Assembly: GCA_009787835.1 (NCBI GenBank)
Contig: WQSN01000001.1
Location: forward strand, 62,001 to 126,000
DNA length: 64,000 nt
Origin: Treponema sp.
GTDB lineage: Bacteria; Spirochaetota; Spirochaetia; Treponematales; Breznakiellaceae
Direction: 5' to 3'
Of the stretch, positions 54,272 through 63,881 are shown piece by piece. How positions within the stretch are numbered: the stretch's first letter is position 1; each line of letters starts with the position of its first letter. Under the pieces are notes generated by a model. That model saw only the letters and a program-made list of their open reading frames with translations. It was not told where the DNA came from and did no database searches. Position numbers and translations under genes: made by a program.

Positions 54272-55088
54272 TCATATTTTTTTTCCGGACACGTTAAGCG
54301 ATCTTTTTTCTGATTGGAATCATTTTCCGGAAGCGGTTCTTTTTGCAGGCGGCACTGATTTTATATGGAGGCAGGGTAAGAATATTTTAAATCTGCCGCC
54401 CGTTATCATCTGTCTTGATAAACTTAAAGAACTTCACCGCATTACAAGGACAGAACATTATCTGGAAATCGGTTCAATGGTAAAGCTGAATAAAATAATC
54501 TGGCTTGGAAAAATAGTCCCGGATGTTTTATGCAGGTGTCTGGAAACCGTTGGCGGCGTACAGCTCAGAAATATTGCGACCATTGGCGGAAATATCTGCT
54601 GTTCCGGGCGTATGCTTGACGCTTCGGCTCCGCTTGTGGCTCTTGACGCGCAGTATGAACTTCGTAATGCCTATAATTCCAGATGGGTAGCCGCAGCCCG
54701 TTTTCATGCAATCGAAAAGTATCCTGTTATGGATTACCATGAATTTATTACCCGGATTAGGCTGCCCCTGCACCAGTGGGATTATTCGATGTTCAAAAAG
54801 TTTAACTCAAATAATATTTATAACTCCAAAACACTTGTATTTTTGGCAAAAACCCAGAAAAATACCCTTTCTGACATCAGAATAATTTATAAAGACAGAT
54901 CAATTTTACGCAATAAGAATGGAGAAAGCCTTTTAGCCGGTAAAACTTTGCCCTTAAACCGTAAATCCGCCACTGATTTTATTGAAAATTGGAATGAATT
55001 CCTGAATAATAACAATGAAATTGATGAATTTTCAAAAAATGAGATTATTGACTATATCAGAATAAACGTACATAACTTACTGGAATAA
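54255..55088 (+). CDS. Xanthine dehydrogenase-type FAD subunit
   Basis: A 277-residue FAD-binding subunit of the CoxM/XdhB type. Landmarks: LFAGGTDFIW (FAD pyrophosphate loop, about residues 29-38) and RNIATIGGNICCSGRMLDASAPLVALDA (second FAD loop, about 104-131). The C-terminal domain is short. The start is the ATG at 54255, with AGGAGG six bases upstream; the frame continues upstream to a TTG with no support. Electron output, probably to NAD, completes the three-subunit enzyme. No molybdenum-cofactor maturation gene (such as xdhC) is adjacent. Confidence 0.92.
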   Translation: MDAPHNHIFFPDTLSDLFSDWNHFPEAVLFAGGTDFIWRQGKNILNLPPVIICLDKLKELHRITRTEHYLEIGSMVKLNKIIWLGKIVPDVLCRCLETVGGVQLRNIATIGGNICCSGRMLDASAPLVALDAQYELRNAYNSRWVAAARFHAIEKYPVMDYHEFITRIRLPLHQWDYSMFKKFNSNNIYNSKTLVFLAKTQKNTLSDIRIIYKDRSILRNKNGESLLAGKTLPLNRKSATDFIENWNEFLNNNNEIDEFSKNEIIDYIRINVHNLLE

Positions 55089-55095
55089 TCATCAC

Positions 55096-55124
55096 TTGAA
55101 AAAACCGCTGTTGTGTGGTATATT
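55096..55124 (+). promoter_or_regulatory. Predicted promoter upstream of the Omp85-like gene
   Basis: -35 TTGAAA (55096-55101), 17-nt spacer, -10 TATATT (55119-55124). The leader to the ATG at 55307 would be about 175 nt and includes a CGGCCG/CGGCCG palindromic patch (55193-55218) and a CCGC...GCGG hairpin near 55250-55265. Confidence 0.55.
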
Positions 55125-55306
55125 ATTAATCAGACAGGTAAAGAACAGAGTTCTTTTCTGCATAAAATCGCCGGTTTCATTGAGCGTGTTTCGGCCGCTG
55201 GTGCTGCCCGCGGCCGCCATCCTGGCAGGTTATTTCCATTCTCTTTTTTTCCGCTTTACAGGCGGAAATGGGTTGTTTTGCTCAAAATTTCAAAAAACAA
55301 ATATTA

Positions 55307-56872
55307 ATGAATAGATACTATAATTTTTTTTTACCCATTTTATTATGTTTTATATTTTATCCAGTCTATTCACAGGAGGAAAACAATTATACAGACAATA
55401 ATCAGCATTCAGAAAAATCCGTCAAAAGCGATTCTGTATATATAATAAACTCTTTTATTTTTAACATAGAAGGTTTTACCCGTCCTAATGCGCTGATTAA
55501 TCACGCTAAGTTTATTAAAGGAGAGGAAATAACAGGTTTTATTAACCTGGAAAAATATATCAGTGATAAAACCCAAATTCTTATTAATCAAAGGGTTTTA
55601 GACAGCGCCAGTATAGAATACATTACATTTCCGCCGCAGGAAGACGGAAAGATTCCCGTTGAACTGATTATTAATACAAAAGATACATGGAATATTGTGG
55701 CTATACCAAGACCCAGGTACAGTTCCAATTCCGGTTTTGATATTACTTTGAAAGCCAGAGATTATAATTTCCTGGGCACAATGAGTCCTCTCAGGCTGGA
55801 TTTGGGATACATGTATGACGAAAACAAGGAACATTTTATTATGTTTATGCTTGATTCCGACATTCCGCTTCGGATTTTTAACCTGAACTGGAATTTGAAT
55901 TTTGATAACTTTTTTGATTACCGTCCCGATATGGAGCAGCTTTTTTATTATAAAAATGTTACAGGATTATCCGTAGAGCTGCCTGTAAAATCCACAACTG
56001 TTACATTGGGTTTTAATGAATCATTTATCATTAACGAAGAAAATAATGATGATGATAAAATTCCATTCGGTAATTTTCAGGACGGATTCTATATATCATC
56101 AAGTCCGTTTATATCATGGAGAATTCCGACAGGTATTGAGGCCGGCCTCTGGGGTGAACTTGTATACACAGCGGGAGTATCCGCGCTTTTTAATCATGAA
56201 CTTCCGCAGTGGCCTCTTGATGAAATAAGAAAAGGGCCTTTTTTGTCCTTCAGCCACAATCTGGGTTTTAACCGTATTGACTGGATTGGCAATTTTCTAA
56301 GGGGTTATGATGTCAGCGTATCCAATTCCTTTAGTTATAATTTTTATAATTACAGGAATGACATTGAACCATGGGATAGTCACTTAAATGTCACAGGCAT
56401 TGCGCATTTAGTTTTTGATGATATATTTGGAATTTCATCGCGTTTTATGTACCGCCACTGGTTTTTTACTGAAAAGGGCGCAAGCGGAGCGGGGGATGTT
56501 ATGCGCGGAATCCTTGACAGGGATGTAAGCGCGGAATTCATGATTTCAGCCAACTTTGATTTGCCTGTAAGCATTTTAAAATTCAGGCTGTCTGAATGGC
56601 TGAACAATGATAAATACAGATTCTTCAATTTTGATCTTCATTTGGTTCCAATATTGGATATCGCTTTTTACAGAAGTCCTGAAAATGAAGCTCTTTACAG
56701 CGGCGCTGATTTCACCTATAAAAACATGCTTGTTTCAGGCGGTATCGAAGCCATAATTTTTCCTGAATTTTTCCGCAGTTTATTTTTGCGCATTTCTTTG
56801 GGTTTTAATTTATCTGCGTTTATTACAAACAGCAGATATGAATTATTTATAGGAACCGATCTTCATTATTAG
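55307..56872 (+). CDS. Omp85/BamA-like outer-membrane protein with one POTRA-type domain
   Basis: A 521-residue exported protein. Signal peptide residues 1-23 (FFLPILLCFIFYPVYSQ). About residues 45-125 form one POTRA-like unit (NSFIFNIEGFTRPNALI, then INQRVLDSASIEYI). The rest is amphipathic beta-strands rich in Tyr, Phe and Trp, ending in an aromatic residue (LHY), as in 16-strand Omp85 barrels. A likely role is insertion or export of surface material; given the locus, a link to polysaccharide export is possible but not shown. I chose the ATG at 55307 because it opens the signal peptide; an earlier ATG at 55268 is possible. Followed 11 bp later by ugd. Confidence 0.78.
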   Translation: MNRYYNFFLPILLCFIFYPVYSQEENNYTDNNQHSEKSVKSDSVYIINSFIFNIEGFTRPNALINHAKFIKGEEITGFINLEKYISDKTQILINQRVLDSASIEYITFPPQEDGKIPVELIINTKDTWNIVAIPRPRYSSNSGFDITLKARDYNFLGTMSPLRLDLGYMYDENKEHFIMFMLDSDIPLRIFNLNWNLNFDNFFDYRPDMEQLFYYKNVTGLSVELPVKSTTVTLGFNESFIINEENNDDDKIPFGNFQDGFYISSSPFISWRIPTGIEAGLWGELVYTAGVSALFNHELPQWPLDEIRKGPFLSFSHNLGFNRIDWIGNFLRGYDVSVSNSFSYNFYNYRNDIEPWDSHLNVTGIAHLVFDDIFGISSRFMYRHWFFTEKGASGAGDVMRGILDRDVSAEFMISANFDLPVSILKFRLSEWLNNDKYRFFNFDLHLVPILDIAFYRSPENEALYSGADFTYKNMLVSGGIEAIIFPEFFRSLFLRISLGFNLSAFITNSRYELFIGTDLHY

Positions 56873-56883
56873 GGGAAATAATA

Positions 56884-58209
56884 ATGGCTAAAATAGCAGT
56901 AATTGGAACAGGTTATGTAGGTTCAGTCTCAGGCGCATGCCTCGCCGATTTTGGCCATAATGTTATCTGTGTGGATAACAATCCGGAGAAAATTGAATCC
57001 CTTAAAAAAGGAATAATCCCGATATTTGAACCCGGTCTTGATACGGTAGTAGAAAGAAACAGCCGCTGCGGAAGGCTTTCGTTTACAGGCGATCTCGCTT
57101 TCGCGTTAAATGAAAGCAATGTGGTTTTTATCGCTGTCGGCACTCCGCCGGCGGATGACGGCGGCGCAGACCTTGTGTATGTAGAAACCGCAGCCCGGCA
57201 GATAGGCGCGCTTATTGATAAATATACGGTTGTTGTGGACAAGAGTACTGTTCCAATCGGAACAGGAAAAAAGGTAACATTATGGATTTCCGAAGAACTT
57301 GCAAAACGCGGAAAACAAATTGAATTTGATGTTGTATCCAATCCTGAATTCCTGAGGGAAGGCTCCGCTGTATATGATTTCACGCATCCTGATCGTGTTG
57401 TAATCGGAAGCGGCAGTAAACGCGCAAGGGAAATCATGAAAGATGTTTACCGCTCTCTTTACCTCAATGATACACCATATATCGAAACCAATCTTGAATC
57501 CGCAGAAATGATCAAGTACGCTTCAAACGCTTTTCTCGCTGTAAAAATAACTTTTATAAATGAAATCGCAAATTTATGCGAAAAAACCGGCGCGGATGTA
57601 CGTGATGTCGCCAAGGCTATGGGAAAGGACGGAAGAATTGGATCTAAATTTTTACATCCCGGACCTGGTTACGGAGGTTCATGTTTTCCCAAGGACACAA
57701 GAGCGCTTGCGAAAACCGGAAGGGATAATAATGAGATACTGAATATTGTAGAGACAACTATAGAAACAAATGAAAAACAAAAGATTCGCGCGGCGAAAAA
57801 CATCGAAAATGTCATGGAGAAGCTGGACGGAAAAACACTCGCAATGCTGGGACTCGCGTTTAAACCGAATACGGACGATATGCGGGAATCACCTGCAATC
57901 TCTATTTGTGAATACTTGATCTCGCGCGGCGCGAAAATGCGGCTGTATGATCCTGCCGCGATGAAAGAAGCCCTGTGGCGTTTAACATCAATGAAAGATT
58001 CTGTTTATTTTGCAGCGGATGAGTATGACGCAATGAAAGGAGCTGATGCCCTGATAATCGCCACAGAATGGAATCAGTTCAGAAACATTGATCTGATTAA
58101 GGTAAAACAATTAATCACATCGCCTATGTTCTTTGATCTGCGCAATATTTATAAACCTCAGGAAGTTACATCCGCGGGATTACAGTACTTTGGAATTGGA
58201 AGCAAATAA
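56884..58209 (+). CDS. ugd: UDP-glucose 6-dehydrogenase
   Basis: Makes UDP-glucuronate from UDP-glucose with two NAD. A 441-residue protein with the N-terminal NAD loop (IAVIGTGYVGSVSGACLA), the VPIGTG segment, the catalytic Cys block GPGYGGSCFPKDTRAL (about residues 255-270) and the C-terminal UDP-binding domain (AFKPNTDDMRESPA). Supplies the substrate for the epimerase encoded next. GGGGAA lies a few bases before the ATG. All landmarks complete. Confidence 0.97.
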   Translation: MAKIAVIGTGYVGSVSGACLADFGHNVICVDNNPEKIESLKKGIIPIFEPGLDTVVERNSRCGRLSFTGDLAFALNESNVVFIAVGTPPADDGGADLVYVETAARQIGALIDKYTVVVDKSTVPIGTGKKVTLWISEELAKRGKQIEFDVVSNPEFLREGSAVYDFTHPDRVVIGSGSKRAREIMKDVYRSLYLNDTPYIETNLESAEMIKYASNAFLAVKITFINEIANLCEKTGADVRDVAKAMGKDGRIGSKFLHPGPGYGGSCFPKDTRALAKTGRDNNEILNIVETTIETNEKQKIRAAKNIENVMEKLDGKTLAMLGLAFKPNTDDMRESPAISICEYLISRGAKMRLYDPAAMKEALWRLTSMKDSVYFAADEYDAMKGADALIIATEWNQFRNIDLIKVKQLITSPMFFDLRNIYKPQEVTSAGLQYFGIGSK

Positions 58210-58222
58210 TGGCGGAAAAAAA

Positions 58223-59350
58223 TTGAACATTTTAGTAACAGGCGCCGCCGGGTTTATTGGTTTTTTTCTCGCGGAAAAACTTGCTGCGCTTGGACATAAT
58301 GTTACAGGCATTGACAATATAAATGATTATTACGATGTTAATTTAAAATACGCGCGACTTGCGCATTCAGGAATAAATCAGAAAGAAATTGAATATGGCA
58401 AAAAAGCTCAGAGCAAAGCTCAGAGCAAAGCTCAGAGCAAAGCTCAGAGCAAAGCTCAGAGCAAAGCTCAGAGCACTACCCTGCCCTGTTACAGTTTCAT
58501 AAAACTTGATTTAACCGACCGGGAAAAACTTTTTTCGGCTTTCAGGGATGAATGCTTTGACTGTGTATGTAATCTTGCGGCTCAGGCCGGAGTCCGCTAT
58601 AGCCTGGAAAATCCATACGCGTATACAGAAAGCAATATAAGCGGTTTTATTAATATTCTTGAAGCATGCAGACAATTTTCTGTTAAACATCTTGTATTCG
58701 CTTCCAGTTCTTCTGTATACGGATTGAATGGAAAAACGCCGTTTTCAGTTACAGATACAACGGATCATCCTGTCAGCCTTTACGCGGCGACAAAAAAAGC
58801 CAATGAAGTAATGGCGCACACATATTCCAGTATATTTAACATACCATCCACAGGTTTGCGTTTCTTTACCGTATACGGTCCATGGGGAAGACCTGATATG
58901 GCATATTATAAATTCGCGAGCGCGATAATTAACAGTAAACCAATTGAAATTTACAATAAAGGCAATATGTTACGCGATTTCACATATATTGACGATATAG
59001 TTGACGGTATTATCGCCGCCATCAATCATATACCTGCCGTAAATCCTGACTTTAACGCAAAAGAGCCTGTTCCATGTCTATCAAGCGCGCCATTTGCAAT
59101 TTACAATCTTGGCAACAACAAACCGGAAAAATTATCTGATTTCATTGAAATTCTGGAAAATACAATGGGGCGGAAAGCGGAAAAAATCCATCTTGAAATG
59201 CAGGCAGGCGACGTGCCTGTAACAATGGCAGATATTGATATTACGCGGCATGATTTGAACTGGGAACCGAAAACTGTCATAAAAGACGGGTTAAAATTGT
59301 TTGTTGACTGGTTTACGCAATACGGGAAACATAATGACTCTGCTGAATAA
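58223..59350 (+). CDS. UDP-glucuronate 4-epimerase-like SDR with TTG start and KAQS repeat
   Basis: A 375-residue NAD-dependent epimerase. It begins (L/M)NILVTGAAGFIG at a TTG (58223), 13 bp past the ugd stop, with GGCGGA upstream; the open frame upstream overlaps ugd and is rejected. Other motifs: GIDNINDYYDV, NLAAQAGVRYSLENPYAY, SSSSVYG, the catalytic Tyr/Lys in SLYAATKKANE, and FTVYGPWGRPDMA. These match UDP-glucuronate 4-epimerases, and ugd just upstream supplies the substrate. In a variable loop (residues 61-84) six KAQS units are encoded by a 12-bp tandem repeat. The loop lies away from the catalytic motifs, so activity is probably kept. Confidence 0.9.
   Translation: MNILVTGAAGFIGFFLAEKLAALGHNVTGIDNINDYYDVNLKYARLAHSGINQKEIEYGKKAQSKAQSKAQSKAQSKAQSKAQSTTLPCYSFIKLDLTDREKLFSAFRDECFDCVCNLAAQAGVRYSLENPYAYTESNISGFINILEACRQFSVKHLVFASSSSVYGLNGKTPFSVTDTTDHPVSLYAATKKANEVMAHTYSSIFNIPSTGLRFFTVYGPWGRPDMAYYKFASAIINSKPIEIYNKGNMLRDFTYIDDIVDGIIAAINHIPAVNPDFNAKEPVPCLSSAPFAIYNLGNNKPEKLSDFIEILENTMGRKAEKIHLEMQAGDVPVTMADIDITRHDLNWEPKTVIKDGLKLFVDWFTQYGKHNDSAE
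58403..58474 (+). repeat. Perfect 12-bp coding tandem repeat, six copies
   Basis: AAAGCTCAGAGC repeated six times without a mismatch, in frame, coding for KAQS six times. Because 12 is a multiple of three, copy-number change would not shift the frame. Confidence 0.98.
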
Positions 59351-61055
59351 ATTATTATTTTTAAAACCAGTTCTCAGCAGGCTTTCGCGTTTGTTAAACC
59401 GCAGGCAGAAGATTTTAATGTTATTTATGCTGTTTTTTATTCTGAGCTTTTCTCTTGTTGAAACAATCGGAATTTCGGCGATAATGCCGTTTATTTCCGT
59501 TGTGTCCGATACAAGTCTGCTGGAAGACGGTTTATATAAAAAAGCTTTTGATCTTTTTAATTTTAAATCTCCTGAAAGTTTTATTATTTTATTTGGAATC
59601 TGTATTCTGATATTTTATATATTCCGCGGCATTTATTCCATTTTTCTTACTTATTCCACAAAGCGTTATTCCAACTCTATATATAAATATTATTCAAAGA
59701 AGGCGTTTAAAATAAATTTATCAATTCCATATAGAGTATACGCTCAAAAAAATTCCGCAGAACTGATGCATTCAATTTTTAATGAAACCAGCGACATAGG
59801 CAATACAGTTTTCAGTTTTCTTCATATCTGCACGGAATTATTCACAATACTGATGGTTTATATATTAATTGTCGTTTTAAACTGGAAAATGACATTGGTA
59901 ATAACAGTAATTTTATTGGTAATTATTATAATAATTCTTTCATATTTAACAAGAATAAATTCAATACAGGGAAAAATAAAATTTACCACAAGCAGGAAAA
60001 TGCACCGCATATTAAAAGAATCCCTTGGCAACATAAAATTTGTAAAACTAAAGGGCAATGAAGATGATATTATTAAAACTTATAATAATGTTCTTGAATT
60101 AAATACCAAATCGGAGCTTATTACCAATGTTCTGGGAGCAATGCCAAAAAGCATTCTTGAAAGCCTTGGATTTTCCTTTCTGGTAGGCGTTGTTGTATTT
60201 ATTGTATTTTTATTTAACGACGCCAGCATGGTTATTCCCATAATTTCAATGTACGCTCTTGCTTTATACCGTATTTTGCCTTCCATACACAGGATGCTTC
60301 AGGAAATAAATAAAATAATTTATGTTGAGGAAACAATTAAAAAAGTATATGAAAACATGAATCAATCCTATGATATTGAAGGATCAGAACTTGTAAATTT
60401 CAATAAAAATATTCGTCTTGAAAATATCAGTTTCAGGTATATAACAGGCGGAGATGTTATCAATAATATTTCTTTGGAAATAAACAGGGGTGAAAAAATA
60501 GCTTTTACCGGAGAAAGCGGAGGCGGGAAATCCACTTTAATTGATATCATTACAGGCATCCACAAGCCTGATTCTGGAACTGTCTATATAGATGATGTTT
60601 CTCTTAGTAATGATAATATAAGATGCTGGAGAAAAAAAATCGGTTACATTCCGCAGAGTATATATCTTTTTGACGGTACGGTAGCAGAAAATGTATCATT
60701 TGGATCTGAATACAATGAGGAAAAACTTAAAACCGCTCTTGTTAAAGCCAATATATGGGATTTCCTTGCGCAAAAGGAAGGAATTAATACAAAAGTCGGA
60801 GACGGCGGCATTCAATTGAGCGGCGGTCAGCAGCAGCGTATATGTATAGCCCGCGCCATTTACGATGATCCTGAAATACTTGTTCTTGACGAAGCTACAT
60901 CCGCGCTTGACAATGACACCGAACAAAAAATAATGGATGAAATATACAGTGTAAGCGCCAATAAAACATTGATAGTTATAGCGCATCGTTTAAGTACTGT
61001 AGAACGCTGCGACAGAAGAATAATTATTGAGAAAGGCAGAATTCTAGAAAAATAA
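59334..61055 (+). CDS. ABC transporter, fused permease and ATPase (PglK/flippase-like)
   Basis: A 573-residue half-transporter. Six membrane helices fall in residues about 25-310, followed by the ATPase domain: Walker A GESGGGKST, Q-loop IGYIPQSIYLF, signature LSGGQQQR, Walker B ILVLDEATSALD and the H-loop IVIAHR. By sequence type and context it probably flips a lipid-linked sugar across the inner membrane, as PglK does. The ATG at 59334 overlaps the epimerase stop by 17 bp; the longer frame at 59301 lies deeper in that gene and is rejected. Same operon as the epimerase. Confidence 0.9.
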   Translation: MTLLNKLLFLKPVLSRLSRLLNRRQKILMLFMLFFILSFSLVETIGISAIMPFISVVSDTSLLEDGLYKKAFDLFNFKSPESFIILFGICILIFYIFRGIYSIFLTYSTKRYSNSIYKYYSKKAFKINLSIPYRVYAQKNSAELMHSIFNETSDIGNTVFSFLHICTELFTILMVYILIVVLNWKMTLVITVILLVIIIIILSYLTRINSIQGKIKFTTSRKMHRILKESLGNIKFVKLKGNEDDIIKTYNNVLELNTKSELITNVLGAMPKSILESLGFSFLVGVVVFIVFLFNDASMVIPIISMYALALYRILPSIHRMLQEINKIIYVEETIKKVYENMNQSYDIEGSELVNFNKNIRLENISFRYITGGDVINNISLEINRGEKIAFTGESGGGKSTLIDIITGIHKPDSGTVYIDDVSLSNDNIRCWRKKIGYIPQSIYLFDGTVAENVSFGSEYNEEKLKTALVKANIWDFLAQKEGINTKVGDGGIQLSGGQQQRICIARAIYDDPEILVLDEATSALDNDTEQKIMDEIYSVSANKTLIVIAHRLSTVERCDRRIIIEKGRILEK

Positions 61056-61074
61056 TGTGTAAGGAAAAGGTTTT

Positions 61075-61296
61075 ATGGGACCAGGATATTTAGGATTATT
61101 TATACCGATGATGGCATTGTCCATTCCGATTGTGGCAATTGTACTTTCACATAAACAAAGCGGCCAGAAAAATAAAATCAGGGAAATGGAATTGCAAAAA
61201 GAAATATTGGAGCTTGAAATAAAAAAGCAAAACAGCCAGATTAAATTACTGGAAGAAGAAAACAAAAAACTGGACAGGATTATTAACGAAAATTAA
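61075..61296 (+). CDS. Small membrane protein with coiled coil (PspB-like shape)
   Basis: A 73-residue protein: one membrane helix (about 4-26, GLFIPMMALSIPIVAIVLS) and then a basic/acidic coiled coil (30-70). This is the shape of PspB-type proteins, but without pspA or pspC beside it no function follows. AAGGAAAAGG precedes the ATG. It lies 19 bp after the ABC gene and its stop overlaps the next start, so it belongs to the same operon. Confidence 0.7.
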   Translation: MGPGYLGLFIPMMALSIPIVAIVLSHKQSGQKNKIREMELQKEILELEIKKQNSQIKLLEEENKKLDRIINEN

Positions 61297-62969
61297 TGAA
61301 TACTTACAACTTATCTTTAAAGAAAAGAAATTTATTAATATTTATCTTTATAATATTTTCTGTCAGTCTCTCCGCCCAGGAAGCCCTAAAGTCAATTGAG
61401 GAAGAATATTATGATTTTCTCGCTCTTCAGGGATTGACAGAACGCCCCACGTTAAATTATCGGACCTTTTCTGATTCAAAGTGGTTTGTAAATGAAGAGT
61501 CTTCGCATCCATGGCAGAATCAAAATCTTGGAACATGGCGCAATTTATTCGGCGATTTTAAAATGCGCATTTACGGTCCTGAATTGTTCATGTCAGGTAA
61601 CACAGCGGCTCCTTACGGACAGAATGACGGCGTTCTGTGGCAGGGACGCGGATTTAACGCATCTTTAAAAGCCGGCGTCCGTTTTGAAGGATACGGCATT
61701 GAATTGACACTGCTGCCCCACTTCGCGTTTTCACAAAATGCAGAGTTTGAAATAATGCCCTCAGCCTATGAAAGCGAATATGGTTATTTTTGGGGATATG
61801 GGAATAATGCAGGAGCCGATTCACCGCAGCGTTTTGGAAATGAACCGTTCTTTGACTGGGATTTCGGTGATTCTGAAATTCGCTATTCATGGAGAACACT
61901 AACCGTTGGTTTTGGCACACAAGCAATCTGGCTGGGGCCTTCATACCTTAATTCTATCCTTCATTCAAATAACGCTCCGGCATATCCAAAATTTGATATT
62001 GGATTACGGCGTCAGGAAATTATAATCCCGTGGCTTAACTGGTATATAGGAGACTTTGAAGCAAGATTATGGGTAGGCCGGCTTTCAGAATCAGATTATT
62101 TTGACAGTGATCCTGACAACAATCATACAATGATTCATGGTCTTGCATTTGCATATTCTCCGTCTTTTTTACCGGGGCTAACGTTATTTGCAAATCGGAT
62201 ATGCCTTGTTCCATGGGACTGGGAAAATTTAAAATATATTTTCCCTTCCAAAGAAAATACCATAGAAGATCAGAAAGCGTCTTTTGGTTTTTCATGGATT
62301 TTCCCCCAGATTGGATTTGAAGTATATGGGGAATTAGGTGTTGATGATTATACTATGTGGTCTCTTGACCAGATATTGCCAAGATGGGCTACATTATTGC
62401 GTAATACATATCATACAATGGTCTTTACTCTTGGCACAAAGAAAACACTATTAATTTCTGAGAAAAATAATTTATTTTGTCAATTAATATTTGAGTGGAG
62501 TCATATGGAAATGTCACAAACATTTCAATTTCAATGGCCATATTCATTTTATTTTCATCATCAAATAAATCATGGATACACTAATAAAGGTCAATGGTTA
62601 GGAAATGGATTCATTCCTGGCGGTAACGCTCAATATTTTGAGTTTAAACTATTTTATCCTAAAGGAACGTCATCTTTCTATATTCACCGTTATAATCCTG
62701 ATAATAACTATATCTATCAGTTTGCAATATGGGGGACTCAGGATCCTGATGATTATGATGGCAGTAAATATATAATGGGTATGAAAGCGAATTTAATAAT
62801 TGGTATTTCTACTTATTATAAACTTACAGATAATCTTGATATTGGAAGCACATTTGTCTATAATTTAATTATTAATCCAATTTATTTTCATGACAGAATA
62901 TCTCCGTATTCAAATGATGTATTGTATAATAATTACCATTTTTCATTTACAATTAAATGTATATTTTGA
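61296..62969 (+). CDS. Capsule assembly Wzi-family outer-membrane protein
   Basis: A 557-residue exported protein with a signal at residues 11-28 (LLIFIFIIFSVSLSAQ) and a long beta-strand-rich domain. Blocks typical of the Wzi family are seen, such as GAGxQxIWLG-like VGFGTQAIWLGPSYLNSIL, the IGDFEARLWVGRLSES strand and the conserved WNHT-type FEWSHMEM. Wzi is a beta-barrel that helps hold surface polysaccharide. Its place among the sugar genes fits. The start overlaps the upstream small gene by one base (TAATG), and no Shine-Dalgarno site is seen. Confidence 0.8.
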   Translation: MNTYNLSLKKRNLLIFIFIIFSVSLSAQEALKSIEEEYYDFLALQGLTERPTLNYRTFSDSKWFVNEESSHPWQNQNLGTWRNLFGDFKMRIYGPELFMSGNTAAPYGQNDGVLWQGRGFNASLKAGVRFEGYGIELTLLPHFAFSQNAEFEIMPSAYESEYGYFWGYGNNAGADSPQRFGNEPFFDWDFGDSEIRYSWRTLTVGFGTQAIWLGPSYLNSILHSNNAPAYPKFDIGLRRQEIIIPWLNWYIGDFEARLWVGRLSESDYFDSDPDNNHTMIHGLAFAYSPSFLPGLTLFANRICLVPWDWENLKYIFPSKENTIEDQKASFGFSWIFPQIGFEVYGELGVDDYTMWSLDQILPRWATLLRNTYHTMVFTLGTKKTLLISEKNNLFCQLIFEWSHMEMSQTFQFQWPYSFYFHHQINHGYTNKGQWLGNGFIPGGNAQYFEFKLFYPKGTSSFYIHRYNPDNNYIYQFAIWGTQDPDDYDGSKYIMGMKANLIIGISTYYKLTDNLDIGSTFVYNLIINPIYFHDRISPYSNDVLYNNYHFSFTIKCIF

Positions 62970-63017
62970 ATGTTTTTGTATTTAATATACATATTTTTAT
63001 ATTATTAATTTTTATTT

Positions 63018-63830
63018 ATGCCAATACCTAAAATAATTCATTATTGTTGGTTATCTAATGATCCGATTCCCAATAATTTTGATAAGAATATTGTTTCCTG
63101 GAAAAAATATTTATTCGATTATGAATTTATTTTATGGAACTTTAATCGCTTTAATATAGATAATTCATTATGGGTAAAACAGGCATCTTATTCGAAAAAA
63201 TACGCTTTTGCATCTGATTATATTAGATTATTTGCTATATATCATTATGGAGGAATTTATCTTGATTTAGATGTTGAGATATTAAAATCATTTAATGATT
63301 TATTAAATAATAATATAATGATGGGATATGAAAATGAAAAAAAGGAAATTGCATCTGCCTGTTTTGGTGCTGAGAAAAATCATCCATTTATATTACAATG
63401 TTTAAATTATTATAATAATCGCTTATTCATTAAATCTAATGGTGATTATGAAACAACGCCTTTACCATATATTCTAAAATATATTTATAATAATTACAGT
63501 AAAAATTCAAGCATTTCTTTTCTTCCATCAACTTTTTTTTCTCCAAAAGATTTCTCAACAGGATTGATATCTATAGATAAAAATACATATTCAATTCATC
63601 ATTTTTCAGGAAGTTGGTTATCTGATGTTGAACAAAATTTTGTTAAGGAAAGATGGAATTTTTATAGTAAATATGGTAATGATTCATATCTTGTAAACTT
63701 ATATAAGAAGTTAGTTGATTATGAAGAAAAAGATGTCTATAAAATTCCAATAAAATCTCTGTATAAAATTGCCATAAAAAGAACTTTTACTAGAATTACA
63801 GAAAAATGTAAAAAATTGTTAAAGAAATAA
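63018..63830 (+). CDS. Glycosyltransferase family 32-like
   Basis: A 270-residue glycosyltransferase of the Och1/capsule type. It opens MPIPKIIHYCWLSNDPIP, has the conserved FASDYIRLFAIYHYGGIYLD with a DLDVE (DxD) metal/nucleotide-sugar site at about 80-84, and a C-terminal HHFSGSW. The usual role is to add a sugar from a nucleotide donor to the repeat unit. It is far more AT-rich than the genes upstream of 62000, suggesting recent acquisition or relaxed codon use, common in polysaccharide loci. No Shine-Dalgarno site evident. Confidence 0.88.
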   Translation: MPIPKIIHYCWLSNDPIPNNFDKNIVSWKKYLFDYEFILWNFNRFNIDNSLWVKQASYSKKYAFASDYIRLFAIYHYGGIYLDLDVEILKSFNDLLNNNIMMGYENEKKEIASACFGAEKNHPFILQCLNYYNNRLFIKSNGDYETTPLPYILKYIYNNYSKNSSISFLPSTFFSPKDFSTGLISIDKNTYSIHHFSGSWLSDVEQNFVKERWNFYSKYGNDSYLVNLYKKLVDYEEKDVYKIPIKSLYKIAIKRTFTRITEKCKKLLKK

Positions 63831-63881
63831 CTTATATAAAAATAAGATAATTAATTACTGATAAATATTAATATATATAAT

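Noticed and set aside
55096..55314. 72-codon frame between the xdh and Omp85-like genes
   Set aside because: Begins inside the predicted promoter and has a second overlapping frame of equal quality; likely 5' leader.
58403..58474. Possible CRISPR or promoter VNTR
   Set aside because: 12-bp units without spacers inside an epimerase coding frame.
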